A stretch of DNA of 16,688 nucleotides from WGMK01 sp044359155 (GTDB taxonomy: Bacteria > Hydrogenedentota > Hydrogenedentia > Hydrogenedentales > JAEUWI01), in contig JBIKMR010000073.1 of NCBI GenBank assembly GCA_044359155.1, positions 1 to 16,688 on the forward strand, written 5' to 3'. The notes under the pieces were generated by a model that searched no databases, was not told the origin of the DNA, and saw only the letters and a program-made list of their open reading frames with translations. Below are positions 1-7,573 of this stretch, piece by piece. The position numbers and the translations under genes are program-made. Positions within the stretch are counted from its first letter, which is position 1, and every line of letters starts with the position of its first letter.

Positions 1-251
1 TGGAGGAACTGTTGCGGGTCATCCAGTTCTACAATGGCGGCGGGTTCAGCTGTGCATTGGAAACGGAGGACGGGTTCGCGTTGGGCGAGGGCGACCGCGC
101 CTGCACTCCCCATGCCTCCGACTATCAGGAGCAGGACTGGGTGATTGCGTTGTCCGAGTTGCTGCGCCTCATCCAGATATTCAACGTGGGCAGCTATACC
201 CCCTGTGATCAGGCAGAAGACGGCTTCTGCCTTGAAAGCCAGGCCACCTAA
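1..251 (+). CDS. C-terminal end of a protein with tandem ELLR-IQ repeats (5' truncated)
   Basis: The reading frame is open from the first base (codons start at position 3) to a TAA at 249-251, giving 82 residues of a protein that begins outside the window. Two copies of one unit are visible: ELLRVIQFYN...EDGFALGEGDRACTPH, then SDYQEQDWVIALSELLRLIQ followed by IFN...EDGFC. The stretch DWVIALSELLRLI resembles half of a dockerin or EF-hand unit (calcium loop then helix), but the acidic ligands are degenerate. From memory, tails of this type end large secreted or surface proteins in Hydrogenedentes and related phyla; that is an inference. The catalytic or structural part of the protein is not in view, so no function is assigned. 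No terminator is visible after the stop, and the gap promoter starts 25 nt downstream. Confidence 0.75.
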   Translation, partial: EELLRVIQFYNGGGFSCALETEDGFALGEGDRACTPHASDYQEQDWVIALSELLRLIQIFNVGSYTPCDQAEDGFCLESQAT

Positions 252-275
252 TGCAATCGTAACCCACTGCCCGGT

Positions 276-305
276 TTGACGTTGGGTGCCTTTATTTGCC
301 ATAAT
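276..305 (+). promoter_or_regulatory. sigma70-like promoter for gap-pgk
   Basis: TTGACG (276-281) and CATAAT (300-305) are separated by 18 bp. Each hexamer matches 5 of 6 consensus bases. Transcription would start near 312, leaving an unusually long leader of about 278 nt before gap. This is the best promoter match upstream of the glycolytic pair. Confidence 0.7.
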
Positions 306-589
306 CGCGCCCGAATAGGAACAGGTAAAGAAGGTTACAGGTGTGTACCGGGAGATATCGGACACACGCGCAGGCGCGATGTGCGCCGCGCTGGCCGGAC
401 GGGGAGACCGCTCCGGCGCGTGCAGCATCCCTGCCGCTGCTTCCCCCAAGAAGCGCTTAAACTTCCCACCCTGCCCCATTCACACGACCCAACAACTGCG
501 GGCCGTGGCGCACTGTGGTGCGCTTGCGGCTCTGAACCAAACACCGTGCGTCGCAGCAAAGCGGCGCAAATCATAAGGAATATACGCAT
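306..589 (+). promoter_or_regulatory. long structured 5' leader of gap
   Basis: No convincing ORF lies between the promoter and gap. Three hairpins can be drawn. The first is CACACGCG/CGCG-TGTG with one bulged A and a CAGG loop (363-383). The second is GCCGGACGG/CCG-TCCGGC with a GGAGA loop (394-417). The third is GCGCAC/GTGCGC with a TGTG loop (508-523), extended by GCCG/CGGC (502-505 with 527-530). None is followed by a T-tract, so none looks like a simple terminator. AAGGAA at 575-580 is the gap ribosome binding site, 9 nt before the ATG. I recognise no known riboswitch class. The hairpins could regulate stability or translation, or simply reflect high GC. Confidence 0.4.
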
Positions 590-1588
590 ATGGCCATCAA
601 GATTGGCATCAACGGTTTCGGGCGCATCGGGCGCAACGTGTTCAAGATTGCCTTCGCATCGAGCGATTTCGAGGTTGTCAGCATCAACGACCTGACCGAC
701 GCGAAGACCCTCGCGCACTTGCTCAAGTACGACAGCGTCTCCGGCGTGTACGCCAAGAACGTTTCCACCGACGGCGACGCCATCGTGGTAGACGGCAAGC
801 GCATCACCGTGACGGCCATCAAGAACCCGGCGGAAATCCCCTGGGGTTCGCTGGGCGTGGACATCGTGCTCGAGTCCACCGGCGTGTTCACCTCGAAGGC
901 CCAGTGCGAAATGCACATCGCGGGCGGTGCCAAAAAGGTTCTCCTCAGCGTTCCCCCCAAGGACGCCGTGGATTACATGGCCGTCATCGGCGTGAACTGC
1001 GATGGCCTGAAGCCCGAGCACAATATCGTGTCGAACGCAAGCTGCACCACCAACTGCCTGGCCCCGCTGGCCAAGGTGCTGCACGAAGCCTTCGGCATCA
1101 AGCGCGGCCTGATGAACACCATCCACAGCTACACCAACGACCAGCAAGTGCTGGACATGCCCCACAAGGACCTGCGCCGCGCGCGCGCCGCAGCGCTTTC
1201 CATCATCCCCACCACCACCGGCGCAGCCCGCGCCGTGGGCACGGTGCTGCCGGAGCTGAAAGGCAAGCTGGACGGCATGTCCATGCGCGTGCCCACGCCC
1301 GATGGTTCCGTGGTGGACCTGGTGGCCGAGCTTGAAAAGCCCGCCACCCGCGATGAAATCAACGCCGCCGTGAAGGCCGCCGCCGAGGGCGCGATGAAGG
1401 GCATCATCCAGTACACGGAAGACCCCATTGTCTCCTGCGACGTCATCGGCAACCCGCATTCCTGCGTGTTCGATTCCGACCTGACCAGCGTGATGGACGG
1501 TAACTTCATCAAGGTCATCGCCTGGTACGACAACGAATGGGGCTACTCGAACCGCTGCGTGGACCTGTTCCGCAAGATGGCTGGTTAA
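590..1588 (+). CDS. gap: glyceraldehyde-3-phosphate dehydrogenase, type I
   Basis: Cytoplasmic glycolytic enzyme that oxidises glyceraldehyde 3-phosphate to 1,3-bisphosphoglycerate with phosphate and NAD+. The 332-residue length is normal for the family. The N-terminal Rossmann fold begins KIGINGFGRIGR (residues 4-15). Asp34 after the second strand points to NAD rather than NADP preference. The catalytic signature ASCTTNC places the nucleophilic Cys at 152, and the partner His is H179 in NTIHSYT. The C-terminal WYDNEWGYSNR is intact. The ATG at 590 is preceded by AAGGAA at a good distance. The gene is first in an operon with pgk, which starts 6 nt after its stop, and it sits behind a strong promoter and a long leader. 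I see nothing defective. Identification is essentially certain; only the exact paralogue name (gap versus gapA) is arbitrary. Confidence 0.98.
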   Translation: MAIKIGINGFGRIGRNVFKIAFASSDFEVVSINDLTDAKTLAHLLKYDSVSGVYAKNVSTDGDAIVVDGKRITVTAIKNPAEIPWGSLGVDIVLESTGVFTSKAQCEMHIAGGAKKVLLSVPPKDAVDYMAVIGVNCDGLKPEHNIVSNASCTTNCLAPLAKVLHEAFGIKRGLMNTIHSYTNDQQVLDMPHKDLRRARAAALSIIPTTTGAARAVGTVLPELKGKLDGMSMRVPTPDGSVVDLVAELEKPATRDEINAAVKAAAEGAMKGIIQYTEDPIVSCDVIGNPHSCVFDSDLTSVMDGNFIKVIAWYDNEWGYSNRCVDLFRKMAG

Positions 1589-1594
1589 TCCGCC

Positions 1595-2812
1595 ATGAAC
1601 AAACTTGCCCTTAGCGATATCGACGTAGCCGGGAAGCGTGTGCTGATGCGGGTGGACTTCAATGTCCCGCAGAATGCAGACGGCTCGGTGCGCGATGACA
1701 CGCGCATCCGCGCGGCGCTGCAAAGCATCAACCATGTTCGGGCGCAGGGCGGCAAGCTGATTCTCATGTCCCACCTCGGGCGGCCCGAGAAGGCCAAGGG
1801 CGACGCGGCCAAGCTGGCCCTGCTGCGCATGGACCCGATCGCCAAGCACCTGCATGAATTGCTGGGGCCCGACTCGACCGTGGTTAAAGTGGACGACATC
1901 GTGGGGCCCGAGGTGGAGAAGGCAATTGCCGCGCTGGCACCGGGCGATGTGCTATTGCTCGAGAACACCCGCTTCAACCCCGGTGAAGAAACGAACGATC
2001 CCGAGCTGTCCAAGCAATTGGCGAAGCTGGGCGACGTATACGTGTCCGACGCCTTCGGTACGGTACACCGCGCGCACGCATCGACCGAGGGCGTGTGCCA
2101 CTATCTTGACACCTGTGCCGCAGGCTTCCTTGTCGAAAAGGAAATGGCCTACTTCGGCAAAGTGCTCAGCGATCCCGAGCGCCCGCTGCTGGCCATCCTT
2201 GGCGGCGCAAAGGTCTCTGATAAGATCACGGTCATCGACAACCTGCTGAACCTGGTGGACACGCTCATCATCGGCGGCGGCATGGCCTACACTTTCATGA
2301 AGTGCTTGGGCCGCAACATCGGCGATTCACTGCTCGACGAAAAGGGCATCGACACCGCACGCCAGGTTATTGAGAAGGCCGTTGAAAAGGGAGTCGAACT
2401 GCTGCTTCCGCTGGACTTCGTGGTGGCGGACGCCTTCTCGAACGACGCGAACACCAAGATTGTAAGCGCGGGCGAGGGCATCGACGATGGCTGGCAGGGC
2501 CTCGACATCGGCCCCGAAACCCGCGAGTTGTTCAAGCGCAACATCGCCCAGGCCAAGACCGTGGTTTGGAACGGGCCGCTCGGCGTGTTCGAGATGGAGA
2601 AGTTCTCCGAAGGCACCAAGTGCATCGCGGACTTCCTTGCGGCCAACGCCGACATCATCAGCATCATCGGCGGTGGCGACACTGCCGCAGCCGTGGTGCA
2701 GTATGGGCTGGACGACAACATGAGCCACGTGAGCACGGGCGGCGGCGCGTCGCTCGAAATGCTCGAGGGCAAAGTGCTGCCAGGGCTGGCAGCATTGACG
2801 GACAAGGCATAG
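1595..2812 (+). CDS. pgk: phosphoglycerate kinase
   Basis: Transfers the acyl phosphate of 1,3-bisphosphoglycerate to ADP, directly using the product of the preceding gene. The 405 residues match the usual monomeric two-domain enzyme. Visible motifs are RVDFNVP (19-25) and SHLGRP (59-64) in the substrate-binding N domain, GGAKVSDKI (from 203) at the domain interface, and GGGDTAAA (from 359) in the nucleotide-binding C domain. The gene starts only 6 nt after gap with no strong Shine-Dalgarno sequence, so translational coupling to gap is likely. Its TAG stop lies inside a TAGGAC motif that is repeated just downstream and followed by an inverted copy. The same motif recurs at two other gene ends in this window. 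Confidence 0.98.
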   Translation: MNKLALSDIDVAGKRVLMRVDFNVPQNADGSVRDDTRIRAALQSINHVRAQGGKLILMSHLGRPEKAKGDAAKLALLRMDPIAKHLHELLGPDSTVVKVDDIVGPEVEKAIAALAPGDVLLLENTRFNPGEETNDPELSKQLAKLGDVYVSDAFGTVHRAHASTEGVCHYLDTCAAGFLVEKEMAYFGKVLSDPERPLLAILGGAKVSDKITVIDNLLNLVDTLIIGGGMAYTFMKCLGRNIGDSLLDEKGIDTARQVIEKAVEKGVELLLPLDFVVADAFSNDANTKIVSAGEGIDDGWQGLDIGPETRELFKRNIAQAKTVVWNGPLGVFEMEKFSEGTKCIADFLAANADIISIIGGGDTAAAVVQYGLDDNMSHVSTGGGASLEMLEGKVLPGLAALTDKA

Positions 2813-2838
2813 GACTCAATAGGACAAACGCGTCCTAT
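2809..2838. repeat. TAGGAC direct repeat and hairpin at the pgk 3' end
   Basis: ATAGGACTCA is followed directly by ATAGGACAAA (2809-2828). The second copy forms a 7-bp hairpin with GTCCTAT (2832-2838) across a 6-nt loop. The first copy contains the pgk stop codon. There is no T-tract, so this is not a canonical terminator. The same motif recurs at 12404-12472. Confidence 0.6.
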
Positions 2839-2928
2839 ATGTCATAAACATGGGTGCCCCTTGCTCGGGCGCGCGCTTTCACCGGCGGCGATCTGGGCTT
2901 GGGGTGGACAACGAAAAGGAATGGTGAA

Positions 2929-3201
2929 ATGGCTGCTGTTACGAAGGAAGTAAAAGAAGAACTCGTCAAGAAGTTCGGTCAGAACGAGGCCGATACCGGC
3001 TCGACCGAGGTGCAGGTTGCGCTGCTTACCGCGCGCATCAACCACCTGACCGAGCACTTCCGCACGCACAAGAAGGACCACACGGGCCGCCGGGGCCTGT
3101 TGCGCCTGGTGGGTCAGCGCCGCAACCTGCTGACCTATCTCCGCAACCAGGACCTCGAGAAGTACCGTGGCCTCATCAAGGAACTCGGTCTGCGTAAATA
3201 G
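2929..3201 (+). CDS. rpsO: 30S ribosomal protein S15
   Basis: Primary-binding small-subunit protein that contacts the 16S rRNA central domain and helps form an intersubunit bridge. The product is 90 residues, close to the usual 89. Family signatures include GQNEADTGSTEVQVALLT, INHLTEHFRTHKKDHTGRRG and LVGQRRNLLTYL, with the basic C-terminal IKELGLRK. I chose the ATG at 2929 because AAAAGGA (2914-2920) lies 8 nt upstream and the protein then starts where homologues do. An in-frame frame runs open further upstream but adds 25 unrelated residues. The gene precedes pnp, as in many bacteria, but a strong terminator lies between them. I did not recognise the S15 autoregulatory RNA fold in the 116-nt leader. 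Confidence 0.97.
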   Translation: MAAVTKEVKEELVKKFGQNEADTGSTEVQVALLTARINHLTEHFRTHKKDHTGRRGLLRLVGQRRNLLTYLRNQDLEKYRGLIKELGLRK

Positions 3202-3210
3202 TTGGGCTTT

Positions 3211-3242
3211 CGCGGGGCGGCAAATGCCGCCCCGCGATTTTT
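3211..3242 (+). terminator. rho-independent terminator after rpsO
   Basis: A perfect 11-bp stem CGCGGGGCGGC/GCCGCCCCGCG (3211-3221 with 3226-3236) has an AAAT loop and is followed by ATTTTTA. It begins 9 nt after the rpsO stop. It should end or attenuate rpsO transcription before pnp, so pnp either depends on read-through or has its own promoter, which I could not pin down. Confidence 0.93.
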
Positions 3243-3245
3243 ATG

Positions 3246-3311
3246 ACAGTCCTGTAAGTCTTACAGGCACTGTGTGCATGGGCCGCCGGGGGGTATGGGA
3301 AGCCCCGGTGG
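3246..3311 (+). promoter_or_regulatory. two hairpins in the pnp 5' leader
   Basis: The first hairpin pairs ACAGT-CCTGTAA (3246-3257) with TTACAGG-C-ACTGT (3261-3273). It has 12 bp, one bulged C and a GTC loop, and no T-tract. The second pairs CCGCCGGGG (3283-3291) with CCCCGGTGG (3303-3311), 9 bp with one wobble. In E. coli, a leader stem cleaved by RNase III lets PNPase repress its own mRNA. A similar role here is inferred from position and structure only. Confidence 0.5.
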
Positions 3312-3336
3312 TTAGAACGAAGGGAAGCAGAGAACG

Positions 3337-3396
3337 ATGAAGAAGACAGTTGAAGAGAAAGTCGTTCAACGCGTGATGAAAAAGGAAACAAACTGA
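3337..3396 (+). CDS. putative 19-codon upstream ORF abutting pnp
   Basis: ATG at 3337 opens a frame encoding MKKTVEEKVVQRVMKKETN, which stops at TGA 3394-3396. The pnp ATG follows with no gap. A possible Shine-Dalgarno AAGGGA lies about 11 nt upstream. The peptide is very charged (Lys/Glu), with no membrane segment and no run of one codon that would suggest amino-acid attenuation. The ribosome binding site of pnp (AAGGAAA) lies inside this ORF, so translating it would carry ribosomes across the pnp start region. This may be a coupling or leader peptide, or an accidental frame. Its existence as a translated product is unproven. Confidence 0.35.
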   Translation: MKKTVEEKVVQRVMKKETN

Positions 3397-5700
3397 ATGG
3401 AACGGCTTTCTGTTGAAATCGCATCCGGCGTAACGCTGGAATTCGAGACCGGGCGCATTGCGAAGCAAGCGCACGGCTCGGTAATTTGTCGCTGCGGCGA
3501 CACCATGGTGTTGTCCGCAGTGTGCGTGGCCCCCGATTTTCGTGAGGGCATGGACTTCTTCCCGATGACGGTGGACTACCGCGAAAAGTTTTACGCGGTG
3601 GGCCAGATTCCGGGAAGCTTCTTCCGCCGCGAGGCGCGCCCCAGCGAGCGCGAAATCCTCGTGTGCCGCATGACCGACCGCCCCCTGCGCCCCTTGTTCC
3701 CCAAGGGCTTCTACAACGAAGTGCAGGTGTGCCAGAACGTAATCTCGGCAGACAACATTAACGACCCCGACGTGCTGTCGATCAACGCCGCATCGGCTGC
3801 GCTGCACATCTCCAAGATTCCGCTGAGCGAGCCGATCGGCGCCGTGCGCGTGGGCTACATCAACGGCGAACTCGTCGCCAACCCGGCCATCGACTCGATG
3901 GCCGAGAGCGAACTGGACATCATCATCGCAGGCTCGAAAGACGCCATCATGATGGTGGAAGGACAAGCCGCCGAGGCCAGCGAAGACCTGATGCTCGACG
4001 CGCTCGAGTTCGGCCATGAGCAGATCAAGAAGATCATCGCCGGCATAGAGGAACTCCGCGCCCGCGTGGGCGTCGAGAAGATGCCCTTCACCCCCCCGGC
4101 GCTCGACGCGCAGGTGGTGTCCGACGTGGAAGGCATTGCCAAGGATCGCCTCAAGGCGGCCCTTGCCGTGAGCGACAAACACGACCGCCACACGGCGATT
4201 GACGGCCTCAAGGACGAAGTGAAGCAGACGCTGCTGGCCAAGTATGGCGAAGAGCGTTATGCCCAAGTCGCTGCCGATGTGAGCGCCGCCTATGGCGCGC
4301 TGAAGAAGAGCACCATGCGCATGGCCGTTATCGAGACCAACGTCCGCATGGATGGCCGTGCGCTCGACGCCGTCCGCCAGATCTCCATCGAGGTCGGCGT
4401 GCTTCCGCGCGCGCACGGTTCCGCGCTGTTCACGCGCGGCGAAACCCAAGCGCTGGTCACCACCACGCTGGGCACCAGCCGCGACGAGATGCGCCTGGAT
4501 GAACTGACCGGCGAAGGCTTCAGCCGCTTCTACCTGCACTACAACTTCCCGGCGTGGTCCGTGGGTGAAGTGCGCCGCATGTCCGGCCCGGGCCGTCGCG
4601 AGATTGGCCACGGCAAGCTGGCCGAGCGCGCGCTCGAAAACACGCTGCCTTTCGTTTCGGTGGAAGAACGCGCCGAAGACCCGGACCTTAAGGACTTCCC
4701 GTACACGATTCGCATCGTGTCCGAGGTTACCGAGAGCAACGGCTCCAGCTCGATGGCCACCGTTTGCGGCGGCACCCTCAGCCTGATGGACGCGGGCGTT
4801 CCCATCCATGCACCGGTGGCGGGCATCGCCATGGGCATGATTAAGGAAGGCGACGAGATTCGCATCCTCAGCGACATCCTCGGAGACGAGGACCACCTGG
4901 GCGACCTCGACTTCAAAGTCTGCGGCACGAAGGACGGCATCACCGCGTTCCAGATGGACACGAAGGTGAAGGGCCTCTCGCGCGACACCATGCGCACCGC
5001 CCTCTTGCAGGCGCGCGCGGGCCGCGAGCACATCCTCGAGAAGATGAACGAGGCGCTGGCCGCGCCGCGCGATGACATCTCGCCGTATGCGCCGCGCATC
5101 TACACCATGAAGATCGATCCCGAGCGCATCCGCGACATCATTGGGCCGGGCGGCAAGGTCATCCGTGGCATCCAGGCCCAGACCAGCTCCGAGATTACCG
5201 TGGCAGACGACGGCTACATCAGCATCGCCGCGTTCACCAAGCAGAATGCGGACGCCGCCATGGGCCTCATCAAGGAGATTACGGCGGAAGTCGAAATCGG
5301 CCAGATCTACCACGGCACCGTCGTGCGCATCATGCCCTTCGGCGCCTTCGTCAACCTCATGGGCACCAAAGACGGCATGGTCCACATCTCCGAACTCGCC
5401 CTTGGCCGCGTCAACGAAGTCACCGACGTCTGCGACGTGGGCGACGAGATCGACGTGAAGGTCATCGAGATCGACAAGATGGGCCGCGTCAACCTTTCCA
5501 AGGTGCTGGCCGATGTCGAGCTGGGTCGCCTGGACGCCGACGAAGTCGAGGCCAGCCGCGCACAGCGCGGCGACCGTCCCCCGCGCGACGGCGGAGACCG
5601 TGACCGTGGACCGCGTGGCGGTGGCGATCGCGACCGTGGACCGCGTGGCGGCGGTGATCGTGGACCCCGCAACGGCGGTGGTGGCGGCGGTCGTCGCTAG
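3397..5700 (+). CDS. pnp: polyribonucleotide nucleotidyltransferase (PNPase) with an RGG-like tail
   Basis: Phosphorolytic 3'-5' exoribonuclease of mRNA decay, usually a trimer and often degradosome-associated. The 767 residues comprise a first RNase PH domain (about 1-140), a helical linker domain, a second RNase PH domain (about 315-545), a KH domain (about 570-630, RDIIGPGGKVIRGI), an S1 domain (about 634-703, GQIYHGTVVRIMPFGAF) and a tail. The active-site region is intact: ESNGSSSMATVCGG for phosphate, and GDEDHLGDLDFKVCGTKDGI with D499 and D505 at the usual catalytic aspartate positions. Residues 721-767 are almost only Gly, Arg, Asp and Pro (repeated DRDRGPRGGG). This makes the protein longer than the 711-residue E. 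coli enzyme. AAGGAAA precedes the ATG. A strong terminator follows. Confidence 0.97.
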   Translation: MERLSVEIASGVTLEFETGRIAKQAHGSVICRCGDTMVLSAVCVAPDFREGMDFFPMTVDYREKFYAVGQIPGSFFRREARPSEREILVCRMTDRPLRPLFPKGFYNEVQVCQNVISADNINDPDVLSINAASAALHISKIPLSEPIGAVRVGYINGELVANPAIDSMAESELDIIIAGSKDAIMMVEGQAAEASEDLMLDALEFGHEQIKKIIAGIEELRARVGVEKMPFTPPALDAQVVSDVEGIAKDRLKAALAVSDKHDRHTAIDGLKDEVKQTLLAKYGEERYAQVAADVSAAYGALKKSTMRMAVIETNVRMDGRALDAVRQISIEVGVLPRAHGSALFTRGETQALVTTTLGTSRDEMRLDELTGEGFSRFYLHYNFPAWSVGEVRRMSGPGRREIGHGKLAERALENTLPFVSVEERAEDPDLKDFPYTIRIVSEVTESNGSSSMATVCGGTLSLMDAGVPIHAPVAGIAMGMIKEGDEIRILSDILGDEDHLGDLDFKVCGTKDGITAFQMDTKVKGLSRDTMRTALLQARAGREHILEKMNEALAAPRDDISPYAPRIYTMKIDPERIRDIIGPGGKVIRGIQAQTSSEITVADDGYISIAAFTKQNADAAMGLIKEITAEVEIGQIYHGTVVRIMPFGAFVNLMGTKDGMVHISELALGRVNEVTDVCDVGDEIDVKVIEIDKMGRVNLSKVLADVELGRLDADEVEASRAQRGDRPPRDGGDRDRGPRGGGDRDRGPRGGGDRGPRNGGGGGGRR
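5596..5679 (+). repeat. 30-nt tandem repeat encoding the PNPase RGG-like tail
   Basis: Two full units (5596-5625 and 5626-5655), each encoding DRDRGPRGGG, are followed by a shortened third unit encoding DRGPRNGG. The units differ mainly at third codon positions, so the amino acid repeat has been kept while the DNA drifted. Copy number could vary between strains. Confidence 0.8.
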
Positions 5701-5718
5701 TTAATTTCTGCTATCCTT

Positions 5719-5754
5719 ACCGGGGAGGCCCAAGGCTGGGCCTCCCCGGTTTTT
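5719..5754 (+). terminator. rho-independent terminator after pnp
   Basis: A 14-bp perfect stem (ACCGGGGAGGCCCA, 5719-5732, with its complement at 5737-5750) has an AGGC loop and runs into TTTTT. It lies 18 nt after the pnp stop. It separates pnp from the M16 protease gene. I saw no clear promoter for the latter in 5755-5804. Confidence 0.94.
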
Positions 5755-5804
5755 CTACATTCGCCCATTCCGCACGCCAGGCGTACGCCATAGGAACTTC
5801 CTTC

Positions 5805-7076
5805 ATGGAACAGAACCATTATTCGCAAGCCAACGCCCAGGTAACGCGCCTTGCCAACGGGATGACCGTGGCCATGGAGCGCCTGCCCTACCTGCGCTCG
5901 GCCACCGTTTCCGTGTGGATACGCAGCGGCTCGATGCACGAATCTCCCGCCGAGAATGGCATCGCGCATTTCATCGAGCACCTGCTCTTCAAGGGCACCG
6001 GCACGCGCACGGCCCACGACTTGATGGACGCCATCGAGGGGCGCGGCGGCCACTTCAACGCATACACCTCGCGCGGCTACACCTGCTACTACATCCGCAT
6101 CCTGCAAGAGCACGTACCCATCGCCATCGAAGTATTGGCAGACATCGTGAAGAACTCGATCTTCTGTGACATGGACAAGGAACGTGGCGTCATCCTCGAG
6201 GAGATCGCGTCAAGCGAAGACACGCCCGACGACCTGATACACGACCTGCTCACCGAGTACCACTGGCCGAGCCACGCGCTGGGTCGCCCGATTGCGGGCA
6301 CAGAGGAAACCGTCTCCAACATCTCGAAAGAGATGGTGCTCGACTTCTTTGGCCGGGGCTATGCGCCCGCCAACATGTTCTTCGTGGTGGTGGGAAATTT
6401 CGACGAGGCCCCCGTGCTGGCGCAGATACAGGCCGAATTCGAGCCGCTGCCTGCGGGCACGCCCACCGACCCCGGCGCATCGCCCGTGTTCCAGTCCGGC
6501 GCCGAACTGCACGAGCGCGACGTGTCCCAGTCGCACCTCACCCTCGCCTTCCCCGCGCCCGCATTGGGCACGCCCGACCGCTATATCTGCGACCTCACCT
6601 CGACCGTGCTGGGCGGCGGCTCCACGTCGCGCCTCTTCGAGCGCATCCGCGAGGACGAGGGCCTGGCCTACAACATCCAGAGCTTCCACTCCTTCTACCC
6701 CGGCGCAGGCGTGTTGGGCGTATACGCCGCCGTGGCCCCCGAGAACTACGCGCGCGCCATGTCGCTCGTCTACGAGGAAATTCGCAAGCTGCGCGACGAG
6801 GGCGTGCGGCCGGACGAGCTGGAGAAGAACAAGGAACAGCTCAAGGGTGGCATGTTGATGTCGCTCGAAAGCACCTCCGCCCGGGCCAGCCGCATTGGCA
6901 AATGCCTGATGCACTATGGCCGCATAATTCCCGTGGACGAGGTGCTCGACGAACTGCACAAGGTGACCGTGGCCGACGTGCAGCGCTTCTCCCAGGAAAC
7001 CTTCACCGTGGCCAACACCGCGCACGTGGTGCTGGGGCCGGAGGAAGGCCCCGAGCTGGTCGAGATGGCCCTGTAA
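5805..7076 (+). CDS. M16 family zinc metalloprotease (processing-peptidase-like)
   Basis: Zinc peptidase of the pitrilysin/MPP superfamily, subfamily M16B type, 423 residues, about the usual size for the bacterial YmxG/MPP-beta-like proteins. The inverted zinc motif HFIEH is at residues 55-59 (ligands H55 and H59, catalytic E58). The distal ligand is most likely E133, with E126 seven residues earlier, the same spacing as in MPP. The C-terminal half carries the typical LGGGSTSRLFERIREDEGLAY segment. There is no signal peptide, so it is probably cytoplasmic. One oddity is the NAYTSRGYTCYY stretch, where homologues usually have Glu instead of Gly after SR. AGGAAC precedes the ATG. Its position behind rpsO-pnp matches many bacteria. 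Its substrate is not known from the sequence. It overlaps dut by one base. Confidence 0.93.
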   Translation: MEQNHYSQANAQVTRLANGMTVAMERLPYLRSATVSVWIRSGSMHESPAENGIAHFIEHLLFKGTGTRTAHDLMDAIEGRGGHFNAYTSRGYTCYYIRILQEHVPIAIEVLADIVKNSIFCDMDKERGVILEEIASSEDTPDDLIHDLLTEYHWPSHALGRPIAGTEETVSNISKEMVLDFFGRGYAPANMFFVVVGNFDEAPVLAQIQAEFEPLPAGTPTDPGASPVFQSGAELHERDVSQSHLTLAFPAPALGTPDRYICDLTSTVLGGGSTSRLFERIREDEGLAYNIQSFHSFYPGAGVLGVYAAVAPENYARAMSLVYEEIRKLRDEGVRPDELEKNKEQLKGGMLMSLESTSARASRIGKCLMHYGRIIPVDEVLDELHKVTVADVQRFSQETFTVANTAHVVLGPEEGPELVEMAL

Positions 7077-7516
7077 TGGAAGTGCGGTTATCCGTCGAGC
7101 CCGGAGCGGAAGACCTGCCCCTGCCCGCCTATGAAACTGAGTACGCCGCAGGCATGGACCTGCGCGCCGCCGTGGCTGAAGCCCTGAGCCTTGCCCCCGG
7201 CCAGCGCGCCCTGGTGCCCACCGGCATCCGCATTGCCCTGCCCCCCGGCACCGAGGCCCAGGTCCGCCCCCGCAGCGGCCTTGCCATTCGCCACGGCATC
7301 AGCATGGTGAACAGCCCCGGCACCATAGACGCCGACTATCGCGGGGAAATCCGCGTCATCGTCATCAATCACGGCGAGGAAACGTTTACCATCCAGCGGG
7401 GAGACCGCATTGCCCAGCTGGTGGTGGCCCCCGTGCTGCGCGCGGAATGGCAAGTAGTGGATTCTCTCGACGACACCACGCGCGGCGCAGGCGGCTTCGG
7501 CCACACCGGCGTCTAG
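7076..7516 (+). CDS. dut: deoxyuridine 5'-triphosphate nucleotidohydrolase (dUTPase)
   Basis: Homotrimeric enzyme hydrolysing dUTP to dUMP and pyrophosphate, which keeps uracil out of DNA and feeds dTMP synthesis. The 146 residues are typical. All five family motifs are visible in order: AAGMDLRA (24-31), RPRSGLA (64-70), GTIDADYRG (82-90), GDRIAQLVV (109-117) and the C-terminal glycine-rich lid RGAGGFGHTG (136-145), where Ser of the usual GFGST is His. The ATG at 7076 overlaps the protease stop (TAATG), so the two genes are almost certainly translated together. The frame extends further upstream, but that part only shadows the protease gene. Confidence 0.96.
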   Translation: MEVRLSVEPGAEDLPLPAYETEYAAGMDLRAAVAEALSLAPGQRALVPTGIRIALPPGTEAQVRPRSGLAIRHGISMVNSPGTIDADYRGEIRVIVINHGEETFTIQRGDRIAQLVVAPVLRAEWQVVDSLDDTTRGAGGFGHTGV

Positions 7517-7573
7517 TCGGTGTTCGTCAGTGCGGGTCCGTGTAAGTCTGTGCAACTCATCTTGGAGAACCCA

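Noticed and set aside
2813..2928. rpsO leader with an S15-binding autoregulatory RNA, or a promoter around 2841-2848 (TGTCATAAA)
   Set aside because: Only a weak GTGCCC/GGGCGC stem and a 4-of-6 -10 with no -35 are visible, which is too little to support either.
3241..5385. A 714-codon open frame antisense to pnp, and a 506-codon one antisense to gap (335-1855)
   Set aside because: Both lie opposite clearly identified housekeeping genes, are rich in His/Val/Ala/Gly as expected from reverse reading of GC-rich codons, and show no family motif. They are composition artefacts.
5774..5789. ACGCC-A-GGCGT-ACGCC palindromes upstream of the M16 protease as an operator
   Set aside because: Short GC-rich palindromes occur often by chance here, and no promoter elements accompany them.
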